From: Jeotgalibacillus sp. R-1-5s-1
Lineage (GTDB): Bacteria > Bacillota > Bacilli > Bacillales > Jeotgalibacillaceae
DNA: 64,000 bases
Assembly: GCF_004405105.1 (NCBI RefSeq)
Contig: NZ_SORW01000002.1
Span: 1-64,000 of the forward strand
Reading direction: 5' to 3'
A program made the translations under genes and the position numbers. This document shows, piece after piece, positions 38,623 through 46,949 of the stretch. The stretch's first letter is position 1; every line of letters begins with the position of its first letter. The notes below the pieces were generated by a model, which made no database searches, was not told where the DNA came from, and saw only the letters and a program-made list of their open reading frames with translations.

Positions 38623-38715
38623 ATGAGAAGATTAATTCTTTTTTTGTTCTTTTTTGTCATCGGAGCAACAGCATATGTATTCTCAGCATTAGGTGATCAG
38701 CTGTCATCACTTTAA
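38623..38715 (+). CDS. 30-aa hydrophobic peptide
   Basis: The peptide starts MRRLILFLFFFVIGATAYVF and ends SALGDQLSSL: two arginines, a single membrane helix and a short polar tail. GGGG lies eight nt before the ATG, a good promoter lies upstream, and the mrfB terminator isolates it from mrfAB. Nothing in the sequence shows its job; one-helix peptides of this sort often bind membrane complexes. Reality as a gene rests on these signals alone. Confidence 0.5.
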   Translation: MRRLILFLFFFVIGATAYVFSALGDQLSSL

Positions 38716-38794
38716 TAAATGAATGATCCGCACAATTTTATTTTTTCTGTGAAGCATATAATGACATATGCCATACAGAAAGGAGATAAATGGA

Positions 38795-38998
38795 ATGCGG
38801 CGAGTACTTGCTCCTATCATTCATCCAACGATTTGCAAAAGGCACTGCCATACCGAACATTATCAGGTGCCTCATATTCATCCTGTTGAAGTGTCCAATG
38901 TGACGAATCGGATGTTCCATCATTATCACCAGGTTGAAATGATGCAACAAAACAGCTGTCACGATTTTCATCAGCATTATATGTGCAGAAGACCATAA
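38795..38998 (+). CDS. cotD: Spore coat protein CotD-like
   Basis: 67 aa from ATG 38795, eight nt after AAAGGAGA; an ATG at 38790 is in another frame. It is very rich in His, Cys and Met (HPTICKRHCHTEHYQVPHIHPVEVSNVTNRMFHHYHQVEMM), as in CotD (75 aa), an inner-coat protein. cotD lies at this place in B. subtilis too. CotD genes there depend on sigma-K; a CATATAATG at 38755 resembles a sigma-K -10, but its -35 is poor. It is the clearest sporulation gene in the window. Confidence 0.8.
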   Translation: MRRVLAPIIHPTICKRHCHTEHYQVPHIHPVEVSNVTNRMFHHYHQVEMMQQNSCHDFHQHYMCRRP

Positions 38999-39002
38999 GA
39001 CC

Positions 39003-39036
39003 AAAACGGCTGGATATCCAGTCGTTTTCTCTTTTT
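39003..39036 (+). terminator. Intrinsic terminator after cotD
   Basis: AAAACGGCTGG (39003-39013) pairs with CCAGTCGTTTT (39018-39028) across ATAT, then TCTCTTTTT. Confidence 0.75.
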
Positions 39037-39133
39037 AAGAAACATCCGGGAAATAACGGTCGAAATGATGTAAAATAAAAGAAGATTAGAGTCTCCGTTC
39101 AAAAGTGTAATGACTGTGAAAGGAGAATGATAA

Positions 39134-39700
39134 ATGAAGATATTGACGGTCACCGGCTACCGTGCACAGGAACTTGGTATATTTACTCAAAAAGATCCTG
39201 CTGTTCAAATTATTAAAAAGGCAATCAGTCAATCCATCTTACAGAAGCTCGATGAGGGTCTTGAATGGGTATTAATTTCAGGACAGCTCGGGGTTGAATT
39301 ATGGGCCGGGGAAGTAGTCATCGAATTACAGAAGGACTACCCCGACTTAAAACTGGCTGTTATTACAGCTTTTCAGGAAATGGAAAGTAAATGGAACGAG
39401 GCAAATCAAGAGTTGTTCCATACCATTATCAGTCACGCTGATTTTTATGATTCCGTTTCAAGAAAACCGTATGAAAACCCGTCCCAATTTCGTAACAGGG
39501 ATTTATTTTTATTACAAAAGTCAGATGGACTTCTTCTCGTCTATGATCCGGAGAATGAAGGATCACCAAAATATATAAAAGAAATGGCAGAATCAGCTGC
39601 TGCGAATGGTCAATTAGAGTTGATTCAGATTACGTTTCAGGATTTGCAGTGGATTGCTGAAGAGGCAGCACTTGATCAGAACATTCACGATGCAGATTGA
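39134..39700 (+). CDS. ypsA: SLOG-family protein YpsA (DUF1273)
   Basis: 188 aa (B. subtilis about 180). A Rossmann-like SLOG fold with VTGYRAQELGIF at the start, VLISGQLGVELWAGEV (glycine-rich loop), AVITAFQEMESKWNE, and RNRDLFLLQKSDGLLLVYDPENEGSPKY. SLOG proteins bind nucleotide-like ligands. YpsA has been linked to cell division in Bacillus and Staphylococcus and neighbours gpsB here, which supports that link. AAAGGAGAATG precedes the ATG. Confidence 0.88.
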   Translation: MKILTVTGYRAQELGIFTQKDPAVQIIKKAISQSILQKLDEGLEWVLISGQLGVELWAGEVVIELQKDYPDLKLAVITAFQEMESKWNEANQELFHTIISHADFYDSVSRKPYENPSQFRNRDLFLLQKSDGLLLVYDPENEGSPKYIKEMAESAAANGQLELIQITFQDLQWIAEEAALDQNIHDAD

Positions 39701-39760
39701 CAATGTGACGGCTTTTTGAAAAAATAAACTAACCGGACTACATATACCGAGGTGAAGATA

Positions 39761-40084
39761 ATGAACAATGACGTGGCACAATTAACCGCAAAAGAAATAC
39801 TTGAACGCGAATTCAAAACAGCAATGAGAGGCTATAAACCTGAAGAGGTAGATGCCTTTTTAGATCAGATAATTAAAGATTACGAAGCTTTTAATGATCG
39901 GATCCAGACGCTGGAGCTGGAAGTGAAACGTCTCCAGCAGACTGCTTCTGATTCACCGAGAAGATCTTCTCAGCATACACAGCCTCAAACGACGGCCAGC
40001 GGGACAACAAACTTTGATATTTTAAAACGTCTCTCCAATCTTGAAAAAGAGGTTTTTGGAAGGAAATTATACGAAGACCGTTAA
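39761..40084 (+). CDS. gpsB: Cell-division regulator GpsB
   Basis: 107 aa. A DivIVA-like N-terminal coiled coil (LTAKEILEREFKTAMRGYKPEEVDAFLDQIIKDYEAF) is followed by a Ser/Thr/Gln-rich linker (about 60-80) and a short C-terminal helix DILKRLSNLEKEVFG. GpsB shuttles PBP1 (the ponA product) between the sidewall and the division site. ATG 39761 has CGAGGTG upstream; the GTG at 39752 is within that site. It lies between ypsA and rnpB, as in B. subtilis. Confidence 0.93.
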   Translation: MNNDVAQLTAKEILEREFKTAMRGYKPEEVDAFLDQIIKDYEAFNDRIQTLELEVKRLQQTASDSPRRSSQHTQPQTTASGTTNFDILKRLSNLEKEVFGRKLYEDR

Positions 40085-40092
40085 AATAGTGC

Positions 40093-40121
40093 TTGCTTAA
40101 GTACCTGCACGGCTGTATAAT
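40093..40121 (+). promoter_or_regulatory. Sigma-A promoter for rnpB
   Basis: TTGCTT (40093-40098), 17-nt spacer, TATAAT (40116-40121) preceded by TG. The start would be near 40128. A second TATACT at 40133 lies too close to the mature RNA. Confidence 0.6.
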
Positions 40122-40136
40122 TTATCTTTGGCTATA

Positions 40137-40540
40137 CTGGTTGTGAAGGCCGGGCAATTGCTGCATCATGCAGAGGAAAGTCCATGCTCACACGATGCTG
40201 AGATGCTCGTAGTGTTCGTGCTCCGCGAAAAAATAAGCGGTGGCAGCTTACAAATGTAGGCTGACGGCAGAGAGGATACCTAAGTTCTTTTGAATATGGT
40301 ATGAATCTCTTGAAAGTGCCACAGTGACGTAGTTCTGACAGAAATGTCGGAAGTGGAACGAGGTAAACCCCACGAGTGAGCAACTCAAACAATGGTAGAG
40401 GCACTTTTCCGGAGGAAATGAACAAAGGAAGGGACCGGTTATCCGGTAGATAGATGATTGCCGCCTGAGGTACGAGCTTATAAGCGTTTGCAGTACGCAG
40501 GAACAAAACATGGCTTACAGGCCAACACAGCCGGTTGTCC
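40137..40540 (+). ncRNA. rnpB: RNase P RNA, type B
   Basis: The catalytic RNA that removes tRNA 5' leaders. Conserved blocks are in order: GAGGAAAGTCCATGCTC near 40175, GGCTGACGGCAG, GAAAGTGCCACAGTGACG, GTGGAACG.GGTAAACCCC, the GATAGATGATTGCCGCCTGAG region, and ACAAAACATGGCTTACAG near the 3' end. P1 can be drawn between CTGGTTGTG (40137-40145) and CACAGCCGG (40526-40534), plus GGCC/GGCC inside. The layout matches the Bacillus type B molecule. Exact ends are estimated from P1. The place between gpsB and rlmL is the same in B. subtilis. Confidence 0.96.
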
Positions 40541-40564
40541 AAATTGATTATGTGTAATACTTCT

Positions 40565-40600
40565 AAGGCATGACCGAATGCAACAGGTCAGCCTTTTTTT
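40565..40600 (+). terminator. Intrinsic terminator after rnpB
   Basis: AAGGC-A-TGACC (40565-40575) pairs with GGTCA-GCCTT (40586-40595) with one bulged A, then seven Ts. Confidence 0.85.
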
Positions 40601-40658
40601 CTTGTTAAATTGACGGTAAAAGTACTTAATAAAAATCTGCAAAGAGAAGGGTGAAAAT

Positions 40659-41813
40659 ATGGCCAATTATAAACTGATTGCCACTGCTGCGATGGGTATT
40701 GAATCGCTGGTTGCCAGAGAAGTGAAGGATCTCGGATACGAAACGCAGGTGGAAAACGGAAAGGTCTTTTTTGAAGGTGACGAGTGGGCGATTGCAAAAG
40801 CCAACATGTGGCTCAGAACAGCTGATCGCGTAAAGATTGTGATGGGAGAATTTAATGCTTATTCATTTGACCAGCTGTTTGAATCGACTAAGGCAATCGC
40901 ATGGGAGAAGCTTCTTCCTGTAGACGCTGCGTTCCCGGTCTCGGGTAAATCTGTTAAGTCCAAACTTTACAGTGTACCGGATTGTCAGTCAATCGTGAAA
41001 AAAGCAATTGTTGAGCGGCTGAAGTCTGCCTATAAAAGAATGAGCTTTCTTGATGAGAGCGGGCCGACCTACAAAATTGAAGTGGCCATCCGCAATGACA
41101 AGGTTACGCTGACTGTAGACACAAGCGGAGCCGGATTACACAAAAGAGGATACAGGACCGGCCAAGGGGAAGCCCCTATGAAAGAAACGATGGCAGCTGC
41201 ACTGATCCAACTGACAAACTGGAGACCGGACCGACCATTTCATGATCCTTTTTGCGGTTCAGGAACCATTGCGATTGAAGCAGCATTAATTGGACAGAAT
41301 ATCGCACCAGGTTTTAACAGGGAATTCATTTCAGAAGGATGGCCTGCCATTCCTCAAAAGATCTGGGATACAGTCAGGGAAGACGCTGAAAAAGCGGCTA
41401 ATTATGATCAGCCGCTCGATATCACTGGGACTGACGTTGATCATAAAATAATCGAAATTGCTAAGGAAAACGCGATTGAAGCGGGACTTGGTGATTTAAT
41501 TCAGTTTAAGCAGATGCAGGTTAAAGATTTTACAGCCTCAGCTGATTACGGTGTTATTGTTGGAAATCCTCCATATGGTGAAAGAATCGGGGAAGAGGAA
41601 GAAGTAGAGCGGATGTATATGGATATGGGGAAAGTATTCGAACAATACCCGACCTGGTCAAAATACATCATTACTTCCCACCCGGAATTCGAAGATCTCT
41701 ATGGAAAAAAAGCAACAAAAAAACGTAAACTGTTTAACGGATTTATCCGGACAGATTACTATCAGTATTTTGGCATACGTCCTAAACGTACAGAAAATCA
41801 AAAAAAGGACTGA
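40659..41813 (+). CDS. rlmL: THUMP-domain RNA N2-guanine methyltransferase (RlmL type, YpsC)
   Basis: 384 aa (B. subtilis YpsC 385). A THUMP RNA-binding domain (about 45-160) precedes a class I SAM methyltransferase with DPFCGSGTIAIEAAL and the catalytic IVGNPPYGERIG (NPPY). The family methylates guanosine N2 of 23S rRNA (G2445 in E. coli RlmL). AGAGAAGGG precedes the ATG. It is followed 4 bp later by ypvA. Confidence 0.9.
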   Translation: MANYKLIATAAMGIESLVAREVKDLGYETQVENGKVFFEGDEWAIAKANMWLRTADRVKIVMGEFNAYSFDQLFESTKAIAWEKLLPVDAAFPVSGKSVKSKLYSVPDCQSIVKKAIVERLKSAYKRMSFLDESGPTYKIEVAIRNDKVTLTVDTSGAGLHKRGYRTGQGEAPMKETMAAALIQLTNWRPDRPFHDPFCGSGTIAIEAALIGQNIAPGFNREFISEGWPAIPQKIWDTVREDAEKAANYDQPLDITGTDVDHKIIEIAKENAIEAGLGDLIQFKQMQVKDFTASADYGVIVGNPPYGERIGEEEEVERMYMDMGKVFEQYPTWSKYIITSHPEFEDLYGKKATKKRKLFNGFIRTDYYQYFGIRPKRTENQKKD

Positions 41814-41817
41814 TTAG

Positions 41818-43737
41818 ATGCAATCAAATTCACTGCCATTTCCATTGACAGGTGATCAATCTTTTTATGAGGCGCTTGGAGACTGGATCGGGGATGTATT
41901 TTACGATATTTTACCAGAAAAAGGACTTGAACTGAGAGACGAACAGATTTTTATGGCCTTTCAGCTCGAGCAGGCGTATAAAAAGAAATCCGTCATGTTT
42001 GCCGAGGCAGGAGTGGGAACCGGAAAAACACTTGCCTACCTGCTGTATGCAATCTGCTATGCAAGATATACAGGTAAACCGGCCATTATTGCCTGTGCCG
42101 ATGAAACGCTGATTGAACAGCTTGTAAAACCAACGGGGGATATAAAAAAGCTTGAGGACATGCTGGATCTGGCTATTGACGTCCGCCTGGCGAAGTCAAG
42201 AGAACAGTATTTATGCCTTAAGAAGCTGGATGATGCAGATAACCGTTCTGAAGATGAAGAGCTTGAGCAGGTATATCAGCAGCTGCCAGAGTTCGTGTAC
42301 GGTGCCGGCTCCATGTCTTCTTTTTATCCTTACGGTGACCGGAAAGAATATCCGTATCTCGATGATGAACAGTGGCAGCAGGTTAACTATGACTCTCTTC
42401 AGGATTGTTTGTCATGTGATCTGAGACACCGCTGCGGTCAGACGCTTAACAGAGAACATTATCGTAAAGCGAGAGATCTGATCATCTGTTCACATGACTT
42501 TTACATGGAGCATATCTGGACAAAAGATGCCAGAAAAAGAGAGGGACAGCTTCCGCTTTTACCTGAAGCAAGCTCCGTTGTTTTTGATGAGGGACACTTA
42601 CTCGAATATGCTGCTCAGAAAGCTCTCACGTACAAGACTTCTCTCCAGTCAATGGAGAAAGTGCTTGAAAAATTGTCAGGTAACGATATTAGAGAAAAAA
42701 CACTGCTGCTGATCGATAACATTGTAGAAATACATGATGACTGGTTTGCCATGATCAGCCGAAATGCCGATCATTCTTCAGAAAGAATGAGAATTACACG
42801 CTCAGAAGAACTGATTGCCCAGACGAAAAAACTCAAAAGCACCATCGACAGGCTGCTTGAAGAGCTCGTTTTTGAATCTGAAATGTATGTAATAGATGAG
42901 TATGATCTCAAGATCGCTGAAGAATATCTCGAGCAGGTATTGTTTTCACTCAAACTGCTCACTGAAGACGATAACGCGATCATCTGGCTTGAAGAGAATT
43001 TCGATGATGAACGGCTTGTGATTATGCCGAGAATGGTTGAAGAAATTTTACGTGAGGAAGTCTTTTCAAAAGAAGTTCCTTTTATTTTCTCCTCTGCCAC
43101 CTTATCAGTTGATGAGAACTTTAATTATCTTGCCACAAGTCTTGGAATTGATGAGTACGATTCATTTACCGTCGCGTCACCATATGATTACGATGAAGTG
43201 ATGAAGATTACGATTCATATCACTGATGAAATGGATCGCATGCAATTGCAGGAAGCGATCATCAACGACACGGATCATGGCGTTCTCGCATTATTTAATT
43301 CTCAGGATAGTAAAGAATTTTTCAGATTCACAACTGGCGAAGCCGTATCAGCAAGCAGACCTGTTTTTTACGAAGGCGACGAAGAAATCAGCACGCTCGT
43401 TGAGAAATTCCAAAAAGAAACCTCATCCGTTCTCGCTTCCATTAATTTATGGGAGGGACTCGACGTTCCGGGAGGAAGTCTCGGTGAAGTTATGATCGAT
43501 GCACTTCCATTCCCTCCGGATGATCCCGTATTCGAAGCGAAAAGAAAACACGCCAAAGATCCGGAAATGGAAGTGGATTTACCATACATGCTATTGAGGT
43601 TACAACAGGGCGTCGGCCGTTTAATCCGCTCTTCATCCGATCACGGACATATCTCGATCTTTATGAAGCCTGAAGAAGAAAAATGGCTCGATCAAATGAT
43701 CAAAGTACTCCCGGTAAAACCTGAAATTAAAAAATAA
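41818..43737 (+). CDS. ypvA: DinG/XPD-family helicase YpvA
   Basis: 639 aa (B. subtilis YpvA about 640). Helicase motifs are AEAGVGTGKTLAYL (Walker A), VVFDEGHLLEYA (DEGH box) and LQQGVGRLIRSSSDHG (motif VI). Four cysteines, in YLCLKKL and DCLSCDLRHRCG, match the 4Fe-4S domain of XPD/DinG helicases. There is no exonuclease domain, unlike the dinG product at 22.6 kb. A 5'-3' helicase role in repair is inferred from the family. Confidence 0.88.
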   Translation: MQSNSLPFPLTGDQSFYEALGDWIGDVFYDILPEKGLELRDEQIFMAFQLEQAYKKKSVMFAEAGVGTGKTLAYLLYAICYARYTGKPAIIACADETLIEQLVKPTGDIKKLEDMLDLAIDVRLAKSREQYLCLKKLDDADNRSEDEELEQVYQQLPEFVYGAGSMSSFYPYGDRKEYPYLDDEQWQQVNYDSLQDCLSCDLRHRCGQTLNREHYRKARDLIICSHDFYMEHIWTKDARKREGQLPLLPEASSVVFDEGHLLEYAAQKALTYKTSLQSMEKVLEKLSGNDIREKTLLLIDNIVEIHDDWFAMISRNADHSSERMRITRSEELIAQTKKLKSTIDRLLEELVFESEMYVIDEYDLKIAEEYLEQVLFSLKLLTEDDNAIIWLEENFDDERLVIMPRMVEEILREEVFSKEVPFIFSSATLSVDENFNYLATSLGIDEYDSFTVASPYDYDEVMKITIHITDEMDRMQLQEAIINDTDHGVLALFNSQDSKEFFRFTTGEAVSASRPVFYEGDEEISTLVEKFQKETSSVLASINLWEGLDVPGGSLGEVMIDALPFPPDDPVFEAKRKHAKDPEMEVDLPYMLLRLQQGVGRLIRSSSDHGHISIFMKPEEEKWLDQMIKVLPVKPEIKK

Positions 43738-43805
43738 TACGAGTTGTATTCTCTAACTCTATCTATTGTGTTTGAAAACATAATTTTATATTCTCTACAC
43801 AATAA

Positions 43806-43892
43806 GTGCCGGGTCATTCCGAAGACTCCTACGGCAGAGGAGCGACAGCTGGCTCACCGCGTGGCCGTGGAAGCGAAGGAATGACCCGGCAC
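43806..43892. repeat. Nested palindromic intergenic repeat, copy 1
   Basis: 87 bp bounded by perfect 15-bp arms, GTGCCGGGTCATTCC (43806-43820) and GGAATGACCCGGCAC (43878-43892). Inside, ACGGC (43831-43835) pairs with GCCGT (43864-43868), and CTCCT/AGGAG forms another small stem. It shares GACTCCT..GGC, CAGCTGG, TCACCGC and GGCC..GGAA.GCG with copy 2 at 62956. Confidence 0.85.
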
Positions 43893-43915
43893 GGTTTTAA
43901 AATTGAAAAACGATT

Positions 43916-43950
43916 AAAAAGATTTAGTCTTTATGACTGAATCTTTTTTT
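43916..43950 (+). terminator. Intrinsic terminator downstream of ypvA
   Basis: AAAAAGATTTAGTC (43916-43929) pairs over 14 bp (one G-T) with GACTGAATCTTTTT (43935-43948), with Ts. It lies beyond the palindromic repeat, so ypvA transcripts would include that element. Confidence 0.8.
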
Positions 43951-43982
43951 ATTTATCAAATATACTTTTATAACCGAAATAC

Positions 43983-44010
43983 CTGACGGACATTTTCAGA
44001 AAAGTATGAT
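43983..44010 (+). promoter_or_regulatory. Probable promoter for ypwA
   Basis: CTGACG (43983-43988), 16-nt spacer, TATGAT (44005-44010), about 36 nt before the ATG. Confidence 0.4.
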
Positions 44011-44045
44011 AAGATATTACAGATTAGATAAAAGGGGGAAAAAGG

Positions 44046-45557
44046 ATGTCGTTAGAAACTGTTAAACACGATTTTCTTAATCATGTTAAGAAAATGTCAG
44101 CATATGAAGAAGCACTTGGCTTAATTTATTGGGACCTCAGAACAGGCGCGCCGAAAAAGGCAATAGATCAGCGCTCTGAAGTTATCGGTGCTCTGTCAGG
44201 TGATATTTTCAATATGTCTACGTCAAGTGAAATGGCAGGATACATAGAAAAATTATCAGATCAAAAAGATGAGCTGGATGATCTGACTCTTAAAATTCTC
44301 GAAGAATGTAAAAAGAATTATGACCGCAATAATAAGATTCCTGAGGAAGAATATCGAAAATACGTTATTTTAAAATCAAAGTCTGAAAATGTGTGGGAGG
44401 AAGCGAGAGCCAAATCAGACTTCTCAATGTTTCAGCCATACCTTGAAGAAATCGTTGAAATGAACAAAAAATTTATCAATTATTGGGGTTTTGAAGGTAA
44501 CCCGTATAATACATTACTTGATATGTACGAGCCGGGCATCACCGTTGAAATTCTTGACCGGGTTTTCACTGAGGTAAGAGACGCCATAGTTCCACTTGTT
44601 AAAGGAATTCAGGAATCCGATGTAAAGCCTGACACTGCATTTATTTATTCTCATTTTCCAAAAGAAGCCCAAAAAGAATTCAGTCTTTATGTCCTGAGGG
44701 AGCTTGGTTATGATTTTGAAGCCGGCAGACTGGATGAGACAGTTCATCCTTTTGCAACCGGATTAAATACAGGGGATGTAAGGATTACAACTCGCTATGA
44801 TGAAAAGGATTTTCGAGGTGCGATTTTTGGAACAATTCACGAATGTGGACATGCGCTATATGAGCAGAACATTGATCCGGAATTGAACGGAACTCCTTTA
44901 AGTGGTGGAACATCGATGGGAATTCATGAGTCACAGTCACTGTTTTTTGAGAATTTCGTAGGAAGACATCCTGAATTCTGGAAGAGACATCTGCCAGAGC
45001 TTAAGAAATTCAGTCCAGGCCAGTTCGACCAGGTTTCTGTAGATGGTTTTATTTCTGCTGTCAATGAGTCAAAGCCTTCATTAATTCGTGTTGAGGCAGA
45101 TGAACTTACTTATGTCCTTCATATTATTGTTCGTTATGAAATTGAAAAAGGGCTTTTCAATAATGAATTTAATGTAAGTGACCTGCCACGGATCTGGAAT
45201 GAGAAGTACGAGGAATATCTTGGTGTTACACCATCGACGGATGCAGAGGGACTTCTTCAGGACGTTCACTGGTCGGGCGGTGCATTTGGATACTTCCCAT
45301 CGTATGCGCTTGGTTATATGTATGCTGCCCAGTTTAAACAGGCTATGCTGAAAGACCTTCCTGATTACGACCAGTTAATCGCAAAAGGCGACATTACACC
45401 TATTAAAAACTGGATGACAGCAAACGTTCATCGTTTCGGAAAAACGAAGAAGCCGCTTGAAATACTGCATGATTCAACAGGTGAAGGGTTAAACTCCGAG
45501 TACCTGGTTGATTATTTACAGCAAAAATATCGTTCACTTTATGAGTTGACGAATTAA
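44046..45557 (+). CDS. ypwA: Metallocarboxypeptidase, M32 (Taq) family
   Basis: 503 aa (B. subtilis YpwA 501). It removes C-terminal residues from peptides in the cytoplasm. The zinc site is GTIHECGHALYEQ (HExxH) with the third ligand in GIHESQSLFFENFVGR. The family signature HPFATGLNTGDVRITTRYDEKDF and PSTDAEGLLQDVHWSGGAFGYFPSYALG are present. GGGGGAAAAAGG precedes the ATG. It is followed 16 bp later by a short-chain dehydrogenase. Confidence 0.93.
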   Translation: MSLETVKHDFLNHVKKMSAYEEALGLIYWDLRTGAPKKAIDQRSEVIGALSGDIFNMSTSSEMAGYIEKLSDQKDELDDLTLKILEECKKNYDRNNKIPEEEYRKYVILKSKSENVWEEARAKSDFSMFQPYLEEIVEMNKKFINYWGFEGNPYNTLLDMYEPGITVEILDRVFTEVRDAIVPLVKGIQESDVKPDTAFIYSHFPKEAQKEFSLYVLRELGYDFEAGRLDETVHPFATGLNTGDVRITTRYDEKDFRGAIFGTIHECGHALYEQNIDPELNGTPLSGGTSMGIHESQSLFFENFVGRHPEFWKRHLPELKKFSPGQFDQVSVDGFISAVNESKPSLIRVEADELTYVLHIIVRYEIEKGLFNNEFNVSDLPRIWNEKYEEYLGVTPSTDAEGLLQDVHWSGGAFGYFPSYALGYMYAAQFKQAMLKDLPDYDQLIAKGDITPIKNWMTANVHRFGKTKKPLEILHDSTGEGLNSEYLVDYLQQKYRSLYELTN

Positions 45558-45573
45558 TAAGGGTGTGAGGTTA

Positions 45574-46347
45574 TTGAATCTTCCTTCATTCAGACTGGAC
45601 GGGAAAGTGGCAATTGTCACAGGTGCCGGCAGAGGCATCGGCAGAGCGTTATCCCTTGGAATCGCTGAGGCAGGCGCACATGTAATTCTTTGCGCACGTA
45701 CAATGGAGGACCTCCAAAATGCGAAGCATGAAATCGAAGAACGGGGAGGCAGTGCGAGTATACTTCAGCTGGATCTGACGGAAAGCAGACTGATTAAAGA
45801 TGCGATCAGACGAACAGCTGAAGAATTCGGACGTATTGATTTATTAATCAATAATGCCGGTATGAATATCCGCTCTAAAGCCTCTGATGTGACAGAGGAA
45901 GAATGGTCTAAAATTATGGACACCAACCTGAAATCGGCATTTATAATGTCACAGGCCGTTGGTGATATTATGAAAACCCAGGAATCAGGTGGGAGTATTC
46001 TGTCCGTGTCTTCTGTGGCCGGACAGACTGCACTCCGAACGGGGGTCGTTTATGCTGCGTCAAAAGCTGCAATTATTCAGATGACGAAGGTGTTGGCTTT
46101 TGAATGGGGCAGTCATAATATTCGTGTCAATGCGATTGGTCCGTGGTATTTTGAAACACCGTTAACTAAAGAATTACTGGCGGATGAAAATTATTTAAAT
46201 GACATCCTATCTGTAACCCCGTTAAAGAGAGTAGGTAAGGTGGAAGAACTGATCGGCCCTGCTCTATTACTGTTATCAGATGCCGGTAGCTATATAACCG
46301 GTCAGACACTGTTTGTAGACGGCGGAATGACCATCAACGGATTTTAA
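45574..46347 (+). CDS. Short-chain dehydrogenase/reductase
   Basis: 257 aa classical SDR. TGAGRGIGRAL binds the nucleotide; NNAGMN, the catalytic SVSSVAG Ser, and YAASKAA (Tyr and Lys) are complete; the C-terminus GPALLLLSDAGSYITGQTLFVDGGMT is typical of 3-oxoacyl-ACP reductase/glucose-dehydrogenase-like members. CARTMEDLQ after the second strand suggests NADP preference (Arg), which is inference. The substrate is unknown. I chose TTG 45574; a GTG at 45565 is also in frame but sits too close to AAGGG. Confidence 0.82.
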   Translation: MNLPSFRLDGKVAIVTGAGRGIGRALSLGIAEAGAHVILCARTMEDLQNAKHEIEERGGSASILQLDLTESRLIKDAIRRTAEEFGRIDLLINNAGMNIRSKASDVTEEEWSKIMDTNLKSAFIMSQAVGDIMKTQESGGSILSVSSVAGQTALRTGVVYAASKAAIIQMTKVLAFEWGSHNIRVNAIGPWYFETPLTKELLADENYLNDILSVTPLKRVGKVEELIGPALLLLSDAGSYITGQTLFVDGGMTINGF

Positions 46348-46377
46348 AAAACACGGTAATTAATAACTTACAAATGA

Positions 46378-46413
46378 AAAAAGACTGGGACAAATTTCTG
46401 TTCCGGTCTTTTT
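46378..46413 (+). terminator. Intrinsic terminator after the SDR gene
   Basis: AAAAAGACTGGGAC (46378-46391) pairs, with wobbles, with GTTCCGGTCTTTTT (46400-46413) around an 8-nt loop. Confidence 0.7.
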
Positions 46414-46493
46414 ATGATGTGAATAATAATGAGTATCGGTTCTCTGTAATGCCCGGAAAGGAGAATCGGGTTGCCGGGCAGGTTTTCAATATT

Positions 46494-46949
46494 TCAGCTC
46501 TGTGTAACAGACACGAGAATGGAAAAGTCTCCAATCCCTTCTGCTGAAAAAGGAAGATGAATGGCATCATTGAAACCGTAAAGCTTGGTTGTCCCTGACA
46601 TGACAGATGGAGGCGTGATGTCCATTTCAACGCCGGTTCCGGATACAAATGTTGAAAATGCGCCTGCAATCATATTTCCAACTTCCCCAATAAAGGATAT
46701 CAGCATTTCATCTTCAAGCTGCATACCAAACATCGTATTTCCAAGACTGCTGAAGTGGGATTCCTTAGCATCGAGAAGAATATTTCCTCTAATATCTCCG
46801 GTAATACCGATTAAAACCCCAATAGTTTCCTGCTGGTATGGCTGATCAACCATTTCAGGTGTAGAACAGCTGATTTCTGCCGGAATCACACTTTTTATCG
46901 AATGGACCATGCCCTCTAACATCTCGTTCATTACTTTAGTAATAGTCAT
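46494..46949 (-). CDS. cheX: CheX-family chemotaxis phosphatase
   Basis: 151 aa. The CheC/CheX phosphatase motif E-x2-N is visible once as FIGEVGNMIAGAF (Glu89, Asn92). The start TITKVMNEMLEGMVHSIKSVIP and the ILVSV end match CheX, which dephosphorylates CheY-P as a dimer. B. subtilis uses CheC and FliY and lacks a typical CheX. It stands alone here, divergent from dynA. GGAGG lies upstream of the minus-strand ATG. A TGCCCGG/CCGGGCA inverted repeat (46450-46480) follows the gene but has no T-run. Confidence 0.82.
   Translation of the reverse strand: MTITKVMNEMLEGMVHSIKSVIPAEISCSTPEMVDQPYQQETIGVLIGITGDIRGNILLDAKESHFSSLGNTMFGMQLEDEMLISFIGEVGNMIAGAFSTFVSGTGVEMDITPPSVMSGTTKLYGFNDAIHLPFSAEGIGDFSILVSVTQS

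Larger units (their letters stand above)
43738..44045. other. 308-bp intergenic region between ypvA and ypwA
   Basis: It holds an 8-bp inverted repeat TATTGTGT/ACACAATA (43764-43771, 43797-43804), then a nested palindromic repeat (43806-43892), a terminator (43916-43950) and a probable ypwA promoter. No ORF is supported. Confidence 0.8.

Noticed and set aside
43806-43892. CRISPR-like or tRNA-like structure
   Set aside because: There is a single palindromic unit with no spacers and no cloverleaf; it is better explained as a dispersed repeat.
46450-46480. Terminator for cheX
   Set aside because: TGCCCGG/CCGGGCA can form a stem on the minus strand, but it has a long loop and no T-run.
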